From Yimella lutea (GTDB lineage Bacteria; Actinomycetota; Actinomycetes; Actinomycetales; Dermatophilaceae): DNA of 64,000 nucleotides. Shown piece after piece: positions 14,700 to 23,304 of this stretch. Location of the stretch: NCBI RefSeq assembly GCF_006715095.1, contig NZ_VFMO01000001.1, positions 2,046,001 through 2,110,000 on the forward strand, written 5' to 3'. The notes beneath the pieces are model-generated. The model saw only the letters and a program-made list of their open reading frames with translations, had not been told where the DNA came from and did not search any database. The translations under genes were made by a program, and so were the position numbers. Position 1 is the stretch's first letter. Each line of letters starts with the position of its first letter.

Positions 14700-15930
14700 C
14701 CCTTCGGGCCTTCGGCCCTCGGGCGTTCTTCTTGTCGTGGTTCTGTTCGGTGCCCGGTTCGTCTGTTCGTCGTCGTTGTTCTGTGCTGCCTTGTTCCTGT
14801 TCTGTCCGGTGTCCTTGTTGTTGTTCTTCCTGGTGTTCGTCTTCTCGTCGTTCTGTTGTCCTGTTCGCTTGTTGCTGAGACTTCTCGCCTGGTGCCCTGT
14901 TCGCTTTCCGGTGCTCTGATCGTTGTTCGTTTCGGTGTTCGTCTGCTCGTTTGTTCCCCTGCCGCTGTCGCTTGTCTGCTCGCCTTGATCTCGTCGGTTG
15001 TCTGAAATCTCCGCCTGTTCTGTTCGTTGCCGCTGCCCTCGTTGTCCTGCGTTGCTGCTGTCGCCGTTCCCCGCTGGTGCTGCCCGTTGGTCCTTCCGGT
15101 GCCCTGTTCGCGTCTGTGCTCTTGTCGTCTGTGTCGTTGCCTGTTCCTGGTGGTTTCGTCTTTCAGTCTTTCCCGCTGCGCTGTTCGTCTGTGCCTGGTT
15201 CACCTGGTCGCTTCGCTGTCATCCGTTCCCCTCGTTCCTCTGGTCTGTTCGTCGTGCCGTCGCGTTGTTCGTCTCGGGTCTGTTGTCCACCACCCCTCCT
15301 TCCACCCATCCCTGCGTCCGTTCCTTCACCTCTCGCGCACATCACGTCCGGCCTCCACCATCACTCCACCCACTCACCCATCTCCGCTGCACACCACCAC
15401 CTGCACCTCATCCATTCACCAGTCCTTGCCGTTCTCCTGCTTCTCCGCTCACTCCGTCACCACCTGATCCACCTCCACCAACTCATCTCACGCAGCCGCC
15501 GTCATTCCATTCACCATCCCCGTTTCACCGTCACACCTCGCCACCACATCACCTCCGCCAACCCCCGCCATTGCGCCACTCTCTGTCCACATCACCTCAT
15601 CCCGAATCGGCTGCGCCACCCCCGTTTCACCGTCACACCTCACCCCTCCACCAATCCCGTCTCACCCTCACCATCACTGTTGCGACACACCTCCTCAACT
15701 ACCTGACCTCTCACCGTCACCACATCCCCGTTTCACCGTCACTCACCGAGCTACTCATCCACCCTCCATCCCCTGTCCGATCCACCGCGGCGCAGCCCGC
15801 CCCGACCCACCTTCTATGCATCCACCATTCATCCGCTTGCATACTCATACTGACGTTTTCCCCCCAACAAAACCCCTACATCCCCTCAAACACTCATCAA
15901 CACACATTCCGTCACCCACCCCAACTCCGT
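14700..15930. other. Noncoding island: A-depleted then G-depleted strand
   Basis: From about 14700 to 15290 the plus strand has almost no A (roughly a dozen in 600 nt by eye) and is built of short words such as GTTCGTCTG and CCTGTTCGT. From about 15290 to 15930 it becomes poor in G and rich in CACC, CATC and TCACC. Frames read through both halves on both strands, but the products are pure low-complexity (Q/N/T/R-rich or P/H/S-rich), a by-product of composition. The island precedes the TraG-like and replication-relaxation genes, a natural place for an origin of transfer or replication. Confidence 0.7.
15518..15742 (+). repeat. Three 17-bp direct repeats about 104 bp apart
   Basis: CCCCGTTTCACCGTCAC occurs exactly at 15518-15534, 15620-15636 and 15726-15742, spaced 102 and 106 bp. 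Shorter relatives (TCTCACCGTCAC, CTCACCCTCACC) lie between. Regular spacing in the G-depleted half suggests protein-binding iterons. Confidence 0.7.
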
Positions 15931-16079
15931 TGGCCGGAGGCCGGCATCGGCGGACCTGCCCGCCCGGTTCTACCTGCGAATGTCCGAAAATCGGACGGGG
16001 CACTTCGATGTGCTGACCTCGACGCACTCCGGCGCGAAAATCGCACCCTGGCGAACCTCCAGTTGCCCATGAATCAGGT

Positions 16080-18692
16080 ATGCGCGCCACTGCCGACACC
16101 ATCGCCTTCTCCCTGCGTCCCACCGGATCAACCGACCTGGACCCCGCAGGTTTCACCCACCGCGCCAAGTCGTTCGGCTCCGTGCTGCGCCAGCTTCCGT
16201 GGGCGGCGATCATCGCCCAGGTTCGCCAGGACGGGTCTGTCGCAACGCATCTGATCGCGCCTCCCGGCAGGGGTGGACGCGCTGCTGGCACCGTGAAGAA
16301 CTTGGCGACCAACCTGGCCGCCACCTTGAACTGCGCACTCGAACCTGCAGACGTTCCGCAGCTCCCGGTCGATGGCCCGATCGTCACCGCGCGCGTCCGG
16401 CACGAGGCCATCGCCAGCCGCGACAACGCCGCCGGTGCCGACCCGACCGAACTGGCGAAGGTGGTTGCGCGCAACGGTGCTCCGGGCAGCTGGGTCGCCG
16501 TCGTCATGCGCGGCCCGTCACGCCGCGAAGAGGTCTCACTGCGCCGGTGGATCTCGGGCCGCGGCGGAACCGACAGCCACTACAGCCGCGGCGGCGAACT
16601 GATCGCCACCTCGGTCTACTGCTGCGGTCCGGACATGGGGTCGGCGCGTGACCTGCTCGTGCAGTTGGTCGCGGCGATGCCCGGTCTGGACGTGAACTGC
16701 GACGCGGTCCCGGTCGGCTCCGGATCGCTGCCCTGGGCGTTCGGTGCTGCGTCCGCTGCCGCCTACGCGGTCAGCCTGACCGTCGACTTCTCCTCCACAC
16801 TGCCGCAGGTTCAGCCGTGGATGATGCTCGGTGGTTCGTCGGCTGCCGCCGTGCTGGCGCATGGTGCACTCGGGCGGACCCCGCGCAGCAAACTCATCTC
16901 ATCCGTGGAGTCCGGCACCTGGCCCAAGCCGCGTCACCGCGCCGTCAACCCGCCGCGCCCGCCGAAGGCCCGACCCGACGGGACGGTGCCGACGCCGAAG
17001 GATCCGCCCTACCCGTTGCATCCGAACACGCTGCTGCTGGCTCCGCACATGGTGGTGGGTCTGGCTGCCCCAGTCGGGGGCGCGCTGTCCGGTGAACGGA
17101 CGGTTACCAACCGGCCCACACCGCCCGCAATGCGTGAACCAATCGGTCCGCTGCTCGGCTACGACCTGGACGGCAAGCCGTGCCACCTGAGCGCCGATGA
17201 CCTGTTCGCCGGCATCGCCGCTTTTGGTCAGCCGGGGTACGGCAAGTCGTTCTTCACACACATTCTGCTCGCCTTCGCCTGCGCCGAGCGTGTGTCGCCG
17301 TCCGGTCGTGCAGGCTTCCCCGGTCGCCAGTCCGGCATCGTCTCGTTCGAAGCGAAGGGCGATGGAGCGATGGAGTCGATCCGTGCTGCTCGCGCGATGG
17401 GCGATGACCCGTTGCTCATCGACCTGGCCGACCCCTCGACGCCGATGATCGACCTGTTCTCCTTCCCCGGCACGCTGGATGAGAAGGCGACCCGGTGGAT
17501 CGAAATGGCGCGGTACGCGTTCGGTTCGGACTCGATGCAGTACCAGTCGTTCGAGACGCTGCAGTCGGTCATCCCGGCCGCGATCTACCTGTCGCACCAG
17601 CCGGATGTGAACCAGCACCCGCTCGTGCTGATCTACCAGCTGTTGTGCGGTGGGGGCAACGACGAGCGTGGCGTCGAACTGGCCGCGCGCGTCAAGCGGG
17701 CCGCCGCCCTGTCCGCCTCGACGAACTCCGACCCGGACGCCATCGCCGCCGCGCAAGGACTGGACATCCTGTACGGGGCTTCGATCAACCCGTCTGCCCG
17801 TCGTCAGCGCTGCGATGCTCCGCGCAACAAGCTTGACGCGCTCGTCAAGATTGCCGGTGCCTGGGAGCCGGGCCGCGCGATCGTGTCCTGGGACGACATC
17901 GTCAGCCACCACGACGCCGTCGTCATCAACCTTGGTGTCGGGGTGAACGGTGTGCAGGTCTCCGCCGAGCAGACCCGCCTGACGAGCTCGATGCTGCTGT
18001 TCGGGTTGCGCGAAACGATCGCCCGTCTGTGCTCCGGCTGGCAGCATCAGGGCCGCTCGACGACGATCATCGCCGACGAGTTGTCCGACCTGGCCGGCAC
18101 CAGCCCCGAGGTCGTGTCCTGGTTGCGGGAGAAGGGACGTAGCTACGGTGTGCGCCCGGTCTTCGCTACCCAGTTCCTGTCTCAACTGCCGGAGGTTGTC
18201 CGACAGTCCGTCGTCGGGTTCGGCAACGTCGCCTGGTTCACCCCGGCCACGCTGCCCGGCGCCCGCGACGCCGTCGACGACATGGTGATGTCTGACTCGA
18301 CCTGGGACATCCCGACCATCGCCGCGCTGCCTAAGTACCACGCCGCGATCCGTGCCACTGTGGACGGCCGACGTCAGACGCCGGCGATCATTCGTGTCGG
18401 TGACTGGGAGCGGCACGACTGGGAAGGCTTCCGTGCCGCGCAGGGTCTGGCGCACGGTGAACAGATCAGCACCGACCGTCCGTGGATCCGGGTTCCGAAA
18501 ACCGCCGGTGCCGTGGACTCCGGCGATGCCGCGACCATCGAAACCGCCACCGTCGACCTGTCCAAGACCTCCGGCCATGCCGAACCGGAAACCGGGCCGG
18601 AAAACGGGACGACCCGGTTCGACCCGACCCGGTTCGGGGCACCGTTCAAGCCGACGTCTGCCGACAACCCGGCCGACAACAACGACTGGTGA
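16080..18692 (+). CDS. TraG/TraD-like conjugation ATPase ending in NNDW
   Basis: 870 aa. Two hydrophobic segments (LPWAFGAASAAAYAVSLTVD and WMMLGGSSAAAVLAHGAL, about residues 215-265) anchor the N-terminus. GIAAFGQPGYGKSFFTHILL (Walker A about residues 383-390) begins an AAA/VirB4-VirD4-type ATPase. TTIIADELSDLAG is Walker B, and RPVFATQFLSQLP is the Q-containing sensor block. It is likely the coupling or channel ATPase of a conjugation apparatus. The acidic tail ends PADNNDW, a terminus shared with the FtsK-like protein at 28787 and the small protein at 36823. The replication-relaxation gene starts 16 bp after its stop. Confidence 0.8.
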   Translation: MRATADTIAFSLRPTGSTDLDPAGFTHRAKSFGSVLRQLPWAAIIAQVRQDGSVATHLIAPPGRGGRAAGTVKNLATNLAATLNCALEPADVPQLPVDGPIVTARVRHEAIASRDNAAGADPTELAKVVARNGAPGSWVAVVMRGPSRREEVSLRRWISGRGGTDSHYSRGGELIATSVYCCGPDMGSARDLLVQLVAAMPGLDVNCDAVPVGSGSLPWAFGAASAAAYAVSLTVDFSSTLPQVQPWMMLGGSSAAAVLAHGALGRTPRSKLISSVESGTWPKPRHRAVNPPRPPKARPDGTVPTPKDPPYPLHPNTLLLAPHMVVGLAAPVGGALSGERTVTNRPTPPAMREPIGPLLGYDLDGKPCHLSADDLFAGIAAFGQPGYGKSFFTHILLAFACAERVSPSGRAGFPGRQSGIVSFEAKGDGAMESIRAARAMGDDPLLIDLADPSTPMIDLFSFPGTLDEKATRWIEMARYAFGSDSMQYQSFETLQSVIPAAIYLSHQPDVNQHPLVLIYQLLCGGGNDERGVELAARVKRAAALSASTNSDPDAIAAAQGLDILYGASINPSARRQRCDAPRNKLDALVKIAGAWEPGRAIVSWDDIVSHHDAVVINLGVGVNGVQVSAEQTRLTSSMLLFGLRETIARLCSGWQHQGRSTTIIADELSDLAGTSPEVVSWLREKGRSYGVRPVFATQFLSQLPEVVRQSVVGFGNVAWFTPATLPGARDAVDDMVMSDSTWDIPTIAALPKYHAAIRATVDGRRQTPAIIRVGDWERHDWEGFRAAQGLAHGEQISTDRPWIRVPKTAGAVDSGDAATIETATVDLSKTSGHAEPETGPENGTTRFDPTRFGAPFKPTSADNPADNNDW

Positions 18693-18708
18693 CCGGAGCA
18701 CCCAACCG

Positions 18709-20175
18709 ATGGCTCTGACCGCCGACGGCATCTACGCACCGCGTGACGACGACCGCACCGTCACGCGACTCGCACCCATGCCCGCGACTCTCGACCATCC
18801 GACCCCGCAGGGTCACTTCGGACCGTACGTCCCGTTCGCCGACCTACCCAGCCGTGCGCCCGACCAGTACCGCGCCGGAACTCGGATCGACCCGATGTGG
18901 TCGCACCTGTGGGACGGGCCGCAGACCGCGAACTGGACCAGCCGCGCCGACGTGGCTCGCGCGATCCGTGGCGGCCACCTGCGCCCGCGCCGAAAGCATG
19001 AGGAGATGGTCACCGCGATCGACCCGAGCACGCTGTGGTTCGGTCAGGGGCACCGCAACCGCAAACGGATGCTCGCCTCCGCGCTCATGTGGCGCACCGC
19101 CACGACCGATCAAATGGCAGCCCTGGCACAAGTGCCCGCACTGTGCGGGCTGACCGGCTCAGAACTGAACGGGACGATCACGCAGATGGTCGGCTCGGAC
19201 CTGCTCAACGTCGGCACGCTCAGCCACACCCTGTACGACGTCCCGCCGCTGCTACGCCCGACAGTCATGCCGAAATGGAAGAGTCAGTCCCGTCAGCTCA
19301 GCTACGCCGACTGGCTCGCGATCACCGCCGGACGTCGCGTCGTGCTCGGCAGCCAGTTCGCCCGGCACAACCTGCTCACCACCGAGCTGTCCCTGCGCGC
19401 GGCCGAGTTCACCAACCTGTTCGCAGTGCTCGGTGAACTGTGCGGACGGGTCGAAGAACTCCTGCCCGTCCAGAGCCGGCAGATGGCCGACTCCGTGTGG
19501 ATCCGACCCGACGGCTTCAAGATCGCCGTCGAGATGACCAGCTTCGCCAACGCCGACCTCGAAGCCAAGATCGAAGCGTGGGCGAACACGCTCGCCAAGG
19601 ACGAGACGCGCAGCATCGCCGTGGTGTTCGTCGCCGCTCGCCGACCCGCCACCCACCGGCAGATCGTGCCGCGGCTGTCGAAGGCGATTGCCCGGTCCGC
19701 ACTGGCGAACGTCGAACGGATCACTGCCCGCGTCGCTCAGCGCATGTTCTGGGTGGACTGGACCGACTGGTTCGGTGAGGGCGGCCTCGTCAGCACCCAC
19801 TTCCCGACGCTGCCGGTCTACGGACTGAAGAAGGACGTCGTCAACCCGGAGATCACCGACCCGTGGCGCATCCTGCATATCGGCGACCCGTCCCGCACCC
19901 CGTGGAAACCACCGTCGCAGGAATACGCCGAACTCACCGCCCAGCAGATGCTCGGCACACAGATGCTGCTCGGCCAACCGTTCTGGATGCGCGACCCCAC
20001 CACCGAAGCTGAACTACGCAAACGCCTCGAAGTCTGGATGATCCGCAAGGTCGGGGGACTCCAGCAGCCGATCCTGCAGGGTGACGGGCACCCCGACGAC
20101 GCGAAAGCGATCGCCGCGTGGCGTCCGGAGCCTCTGAAACTCCCCGTCACGCGGTGGCCTCCGGTCGACTCCTGA
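18709..20175 (+). CDS. Replication-relaxation family protein
   Basis: 488 aa from ATG 18709, with CCGGAGC upstream. It resembles actinobacterial plasmid replication-relaxation proteins. An internal winged helix (MWRTATTDQMAALAQVPALC followed by LNGTITQMVGSDLLNVG) precedes a nuclease-like core, DGFKIAVEMTSFANADLEAK, then TRSIAVVFVAA, spaced like a PD-(D/E)xK site. The expected role is DNA handling at the origin during transfer or replication. It follows the TraG-like ATPase by 16 bp in one operon, directly downstream of the compositional island that may contain the origin. Confidence 0.7.
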   Translation: MALTADGIYAPRDDDRTVTRLAPMPATLDHPTPQGHFGPYVPFADLPSRAPDQYRAGTRIDPMWSHLWDGPQTANWTSRADVARAIRGGHLRPRRKHEEMVTAIDPSTLWFGQGHRNRKRMLASALMWRTATTDQMAALAQVPALCGLTGSELNGTITQMVGSDLLNVGTLSHTLYDVPPLLRPTVMPKWKSQSRQLSYADWLAITAGRRVVLGSQFARHNLLTTELSLRAAEFTNLFAVLGELCGRVEELLPVQSRQMADSVWIRPDGFKIAVEMTSFANADLEAKIEAWANTLAKDETRSIAVVFVAARRPATHRQIVPRLSKAIARSALANVERITARVAQRMFWVDWTDWFGEGGLVSTHFPTLPVYGLKKDVVNPEITDPWRILHIGDPSRTPWKPPSQEYAELTAQQMLGTQMLLGQPFWMRDPTTEAELRKRLEVWMIRKVGGLQQPILQGDGHPDDAKAIAAWRPEPLKLPVTRWPPVDS

Positions 20176-20186
20176 CGCCGCTTGTG

Positions 20187-20357
20187 TCAGCGGAAGTCGC
20201 GCAGCGCCGCGGACTTAGCTCCGGCACGCGTCCGGCGCCGGCGGGTCGCCTTGTTGGCATGCGTCCCAGCAGCGTTCGACCGTGCGATCTCACGCATGGC
20301 GGCGGCCAGGACCGGGTTCGCCGTAGCGGCGGTGTTGCGATGGTGGCTGCGGGCCAT
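20187..20357 (-). CDS. Small basic protein, 56 aa
   Basis: MARSHHRNTAATANPVLAAA, then MREIARSNAAGTHANKATRR, RRTRAGAKSAALRDFR. Very rich in Arg, Lys and His, suggesting nucleic-acid binding. GGAAGGAGACGCTC gives a clear ribosome site before ATG 20357. A motif copy at 20390 lies 32 nt upstream, so this is a leadered message from the same element. It converges on the replication-relaxation gene. Confidence 0.65.
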   Translation of the reverse strand: MARSHHRNTAATANPVLAAAMREIARSNAAGTHANKATRRRRTRAGAKSAALRDFR

Positions 20358-20389
20358 GAGCGTCTCCTTCCGGGTGGGTTTCGATGCGT

Positions 20390-20400
20390 ACGGTGCGACG
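20390..20400 (-). promoter_or_regulatory. Start-associated motif copy 11, leadered
   Basis: Exact copy. The downstream gene has a strong ribosome site (GGAAGGAG), so here the motif cannot be substituting for one. Confidence 0.75.
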
Positions 20401-20445
20401 GTTGGCGGTCGCCGCAGATGGAACGGCGGCCAGGACCGGAAGGCT

Positions 20446-20456
20446 CGTCGCACCGT
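20446..20456 (+). promoter_or_regulatory. Start-associated motif copy 12
   Basis: Exact copy, 6 nt before ATG 20463. Divergent from copy 11, 46 bp away. Confidence 0.85.
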
Positions 20457-20462
20457 GCCGGT

Positions 20463-20873
20463 ATGCCTACCCCCGACCCGTGGCAGCACCGCAACGGACG
20501 CTTGACGACCGAACCGGTTGCCGACTACCGCACCGACCTGCTCCTGCAGCTCTCGCCGATCGGAGTGGCCGTCTCGATGCTGCTCTTTGGCCTGCTCGCC
20601 GGAACCTCGCTTGCGCTGTACGTCTTCGGGGCGATGATGTTCGTCACCTCGTGCTCCATCAGCCTGGACGCCACCGAGAACCTGAACAACATCGACGGGA
20701 CGATCCGGTGGGACGGACCCGCACCGGCTGGACTAACGGAGTTGAATGCTCGCCTCGAAGCCGGCGACCCGGTGGCGCTGCAGTTCAACAGGTCGATGCT
20801 CGATGGGCAACTGACCGACGGGATGGAGCGCGCACTCATCAGTGGCACGCTCCGCGATAGCGTTCCGGCATGA
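20463..20873 (+). CDS. Two-helix membrane protein, 136 aa
   Basis: MPTPDPWQHRNGRLTTEPVA, then LSPIGVAVSMLLFGLLAGTS and LALYVFGAMMFVTSCSISLD form two membrane segments near residues 35-70. The soluble tail (GLTELNARLEAGDPVALQFN, LDGQLTDGMERALISGTL) resembles the tail of the next gene, so the two may be distant paralogues acting together. The stop overlaps the next ATG (ATGA). Confidence 0.7.
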   Translation: MPTPDPWQHRNGRLTTEPVADYRTDLLLQLSPIGVAVSMLLFGLLAGTSLALYVFGAMMFVTSCSISLDATENLNNIDGTIRWDGPAPAGLTELNARLEAGDPVALQFNRSMLDGQLTDGMERALISGTLRDSVPA

Positions 20874-21346
20874 TCGGCAAGCCCGTTCAGCAGTGGCGGG
20901 TCGGCCGCGCCACCATCCGAGGTTTCGAGCACCGGCAACGGTGGTTCGACCGTTCACTCGCGCAGTACCCGATTCTTGCTGTCCTCAGCCTGTTGGTGGC
21001 CGTCTGCGTCAGCGCACTCACCGACAGTGGGGCGACGGCGGGTTTCGTCATCTCCATCATCTCGTCCGCATGCCTCGGTCTTGTCGGTGTGCTCTTTCTG
21101 CGCCGGTCCCGCGGCTATAGCTGGTTGCGCCGGGCGAGCGGACCCGCGGCGAACTTCGGCATCACCCAGGTCGACCTGGATCGGCTCAACACGGGACTGG
21201 CTGCCGGTGACACCGAAGCGACCGAGTTGTCGAATGATCTGATCAGCGCCTTGAACGCTGATCCGGAATCGGCCGACGAAGCCGAACTGGGCCGGGCCAC
21301 CGCCGTCATTGCTCGGGTACGTGGGCAGAGCGGACTGCAGGGCTGA
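20870..21346 (+). CDS. Two-helix membrane protein, 158 aa
   Basis: MIGKPVQQWRVGRATIRGFE, then ILAVLSLLVAVCVSALTDSG and FVISIISSACLGLVGVLFLR give two membrane segments. The C-terminal soluble domain (VDLDRLNTGLAAGDTEATEL) mirrors the LTELNARLEAGDPVAL stretch of the preceding protein. Coupled by a 4-bp overlap. Probably a membrane pair with a shared role, perhaps transfer or exclusion. No known family. Confidence 0.7.
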   Translation: MIGKPVQQWRVGRATIRGFEHRQRWFDRSLAQYPILAVLSLLVAVCVSALTDSGATAGFVISIISSACLGLVGVLFLRRSRGYSWLRRASGPAANFGITQVDLDRLNTGLAAGDTEATELSNDLISALNADPESADEAELGRATAVIARVRGQSGLQG

Positions 21347-21360
21347 CGAACCGTCGGTGT

Positions 21361-21371
21361 CGTCGCACCGT
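21361..21371 (+). promoter_or_regulatory. Start-associated motif copy 13
   Basis: Exact copy, 6 nt before ATG 21378, starting 14 bp after the preceding stop codon. Confidence 0.85.
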
Positions 21372-21377
21372 GGCTGT

Positions 21378-21641
21378 ATGTCTGTGATCCACTCCGATAG
21401 CCAGCTCCTCGACGGCGTGCCCGCGCACCAGTTGTGCGGCGAGCACCTCGGCCTGGAAGCATTCGTCCCGCGCACCGACGACCACCCGACGATGATGTTC
21501 GGTTGGCAGCTCATTACCCAGATCACACACCGTCAGGGCGGCAAGGTGTCGCTGTGCGTGGCCGACAGCGGCGACGTCCTGCACCTGCTCGAACCGGGTG
21601 ACCGAATCCGCATCCGGGTGCCGTTGCCCAAGGCGGCGTAA
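21378..21641 (+). CDS. Hypothetical protein, 87 aa
   Basis: MSVIHSDSQLLDGVPAHQLC, then PTMMFGWQLITQITHRQGGK and DSGDVLHLLEPGDRIRIRVP. A beta-rich small protein. It precedes the RuvC-like gene by 2 bp, and both are likely read from one motif-driven message. Unknown role. Confidence 0.65.
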   Translation: MSVIHSDSQLLDGVPAHQLCGEHLGLEAFVPRTDDHPTMMFGWQLITQITHRQGGKVSLCVADSGDVLHLLEPGDRIRIRVPLPKAA

Positions 21642-21643
21642 TC

Positions 21644-22222
21644 GTGGCCGCTGAAAGGACCGTTGACGCTTTCACCGCTGCGGCGCTGCGAGAGTCCCGC
21701 GCTCCCGCAGCCGGTGTGCTGCTCGCCATTGACCCAGGCACCGATGAGTCCGGATGGGCCCTCATCGACATCGCGACCCGCCGGCCGATCAGCTTCGGTA
21801 AGACCGAGAACAACGAGTTTCGCCGGATACTGCAGAACGACGAGCAGTTCCGCAGGTTGCGCGTCGTCGCGATCGAGATGATCGCCGCCTACGGGATGGC
21901 TGTCGGGCAGGAGGTCTTCGAGACCTGCGTCTGGATCGGCCGTTTCATGGAGGTGCTGAACGCCGTCGAACCGGGTCGAGCCATCCAGCGCATCAAGCGC
22001 AAGCCGGTCGTCACCTACCACTGCCGCTCACCGAAGGCGAAAGACGGCAACGTCGCCCGCGCCCTGGTGGAGAGGTTCGCGCCCGGCGCCAAGAACTACG
22101 GCAAGGGCACCAAAGCGGCACCCGGTTGGTTCTACGGGTTCAAGAAGGACGTCTGGCAGGCGTACGCCCTGGCGGTCTTCACCGCCGACATGATCGACTG
22201 GGAAGGCGCACAATCCGCTTGA
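21644..22222 (+). CDS. RuvC-like Holliday-junction nuclease
   Basis: 192 aa from GTG 21644. RNase H-fold resolvase signature: LLAIDPGTDESGWALID (first catalytic Asp, about residue 30), RVVAIEMIAAYGMAVGQEVF (catalytic Glu, about residue 78) and a C-terminal FKKDVWQAYALAVF with the last Asp. IKRKPVVTYHCRSPKAKDGN is a basic stretch suited to DNA contact. Such short RuvC-like enzymes resolve branched DNA during phage or plasmid replication. The start is 2 bp after the preceding stop. Confidence 0.75.
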   Translation: MAAERTVDAFTAAALRESRAPAAGVLLAIDPGTDESGWALIDIATRRPISFGKTENNEFRRILQNDEQFRRLRVVAIEMIAAYGMAVGQEVFETCVWIGRFMEVLNAVEPGRAIQRIKRKPVVTYHCRSPKAKDGNVARALVERFAPGAKNYGKGTKAAPGWFYGFKKDVWQAYALAVFTADMIDWEGAQSA

Positions 22223-22251
22223 ACGACAATAGGATTCACGAACCAACGAGC

Positions 22252-22986
22252 ATGACCCGTGCGGCCAAGCGTGAACAGCGTGGCGGTTCGGTGCTTCGCG
22301 CGCTGGTCGACAACAAGCCGCTCGGTGTCATGGCACTGCTGGGCGTCGCGCTGCTGACCGTCGGTATCGGTATCGGTGGGTACGTCAGCTGGATGATGTT
22401 CGGAACGGATGTCGTCGCGGCCAAGAAGCAGACGCAGTCCGTGCATGATCTGCAGGAGCAGTGGAAGAAGTCCCCGACACCGGCGACACCGACGATTCCT
22501 GGCGACGGTTCCGGTGAGCGCGAAGTCAGTCCCGGCAGCCAGGGCACACCGTTCGCCATCATGCGCATGCCGGGCCTGGGCAAGAAATGGATTCAGCCGG
22601 TTGTTCAAGGAGCCGACGTCGAACAGTTGCGCAGCGGCGTCGGTCACGTCGCTGGTTCCGCCATGCCCGGTCAGGTCGGCAATGTGGCGATCGCTGGGCA
22701 CCGGGTGACCTACGGCAAGCCGTTCTACGAGATCGACCGTCTCGGCAAGGGCGACGTCATCAACATCGAGACGGCCACCGCGAACTACGTCTACACGATC
22801 ACCGGAACGGAGATCGTCAGGCCGACCGATGTCCGGGTCTTCCTGCCCGTTCCGAACAAGCCGAAGGCGACCCCGTCCAAGGCGTACCTGACGCTGTCGA
22901 GCTGCCACCCGCGCTGGGACAACAAGCAGCGCTACATCGTCTACGCCGAACTCACCTCGGCGACTGGGAAGACGGGGTCGTCATGA
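22252..22986 (+). CDS. Class E-type sortase
   Basis: 244 aa. Sortases cut a sorting signal on surface proteins and join them to the cell wall. After a cytoplasmic basic start (MTRAAKREQRGG) a membrane anchor spans about residues 24-44 (LGVMALLGVALLTVGIGIGG). The catalytic residues follow: His in NVAIAGHRVTYGKPFYEID, Cys in YLTLSSCHPRWDNKQRYIVY, and the partner Arg in CHPR. The TLxxC.P pattern fits class E of high-GC Gram-positives. It could anchor element-encoded surface or transfer proteins, though I see no obvious LPxTG/LAxTG substrate here. A TAGGAT hexamer about 23 bp before ATG may be an ordinary -10 element. Confidence 0.85.
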   Translation: MTRAAKREQRGGSVLRALVDNKPLGVMALLGVALLTVGIGIGGYVSWMMFGTDVVAAKKQTQSVHDLQEQWKKSPTPATPTIPGDGSGEREVSPGSQGTPFAIMRMPGLGKKWIQPVVQGADVEQLRSGVGHVAGSAMPGQVGNVAIAGHRVTYGKPFYEIDRLGKGDVINIETATANYVYTITGTEIVRPTDVRVFLPVPNKPKATPSKAYLTLSSCHPRWDNKQRYIVYAELTSATGKTGSS

Positions 22987-23134
22987 CCGGAGCTGCTTCA
23001 ACCTCGGCGGTGTCGACCGGCTCGGCATCATCGGTGACACCCACGCCAACCCGCGATGGTTGAATCCTCCCCACGGCTTGAGCCGGAGGCCTCCCACCCC
23101 AGGACCCCCGGTCGTGAGGATCGTCGCACCGTGA
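22985..23134 (+). pseudogene. N-terminal stub of a metallophosphoesterase
   Basis: This frame reads FNLGGVDRLGIIGDTHANPR, then WLNPPHGLSRRPPTPGPP and stops at TGA 23132-23134. GIIGDTHANPRW is the first metal-binding block (GDxH) of calcineurin-like phosphoesterases. The rest of the enzyme is missing and no ATG or GTG starts the frame. The stop overlaps the last base of a motif copy. Likely a decayed remnant. Confidence 0.45.
23122..23132 (+). promoter_or_regulatory. Start-associated motif copy 14
   Basis: Exact copy with a 7-nt spacer to ATG 23140. Confidence 0.8.
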
Positions 23135-23139
23135 CGAGC

Positions 23140-23304
23140 ATGGAAACCCCTACCTACGCGATCGGCCAGCCGGCCACCATCGACTACATGAACCGCGACC
23201 ACCGGATGTACGCCGACCTGCTCGTGCGCCGGGTGTCCGGCGGGTGGAGCACCAGCAACGGTGTCGTCATCGGCCAGCCGCGCGTGCTGGTCCCGGCGCT
23301 GTGA
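23140..23304 (+). CDS. Hypothetical protein, 54 aa
   Basis: METPTYAIGQPATIDYMNRD, then HRMYADLLVRRVSGGWSTSN and GVVIGQPRVLVPAL. Small beta-barrel-like composition. Leaderless start 7 nt after a motif copy. The stop overlaps GTG of the next gene (GTGA). Unknown function. Confidence 0.65.
   Translation: METPTYAIGQPATIDYMNRDHRMYADLLVRRVSGGWSTSNGVVIGQPRVLVPAL

Noticed and set aside
14583..15203. 206-codon reverse-strand frame rich in Q, N, T and R
   Set aside because: The opposite strand has almost no A, so this strand has almost no T and hence few stops or hydrophobic codons. The frame is a product of composition, not selection.
14951..16254. Forward frames of 251 and 418 codons rich in P, H, S and T
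   Set aside because: Low-complexity translation of the CACC-rich, G-poor tract. The larger one also overlaps the well-supported TraG-like gene in another frame.
16899..18731. 610-codon reverse-strand frame opposite the TraG-like ATPase
   Set aside because: Shadow of high-GC third positions; the forward frame has Walker motifs and membrane segments.
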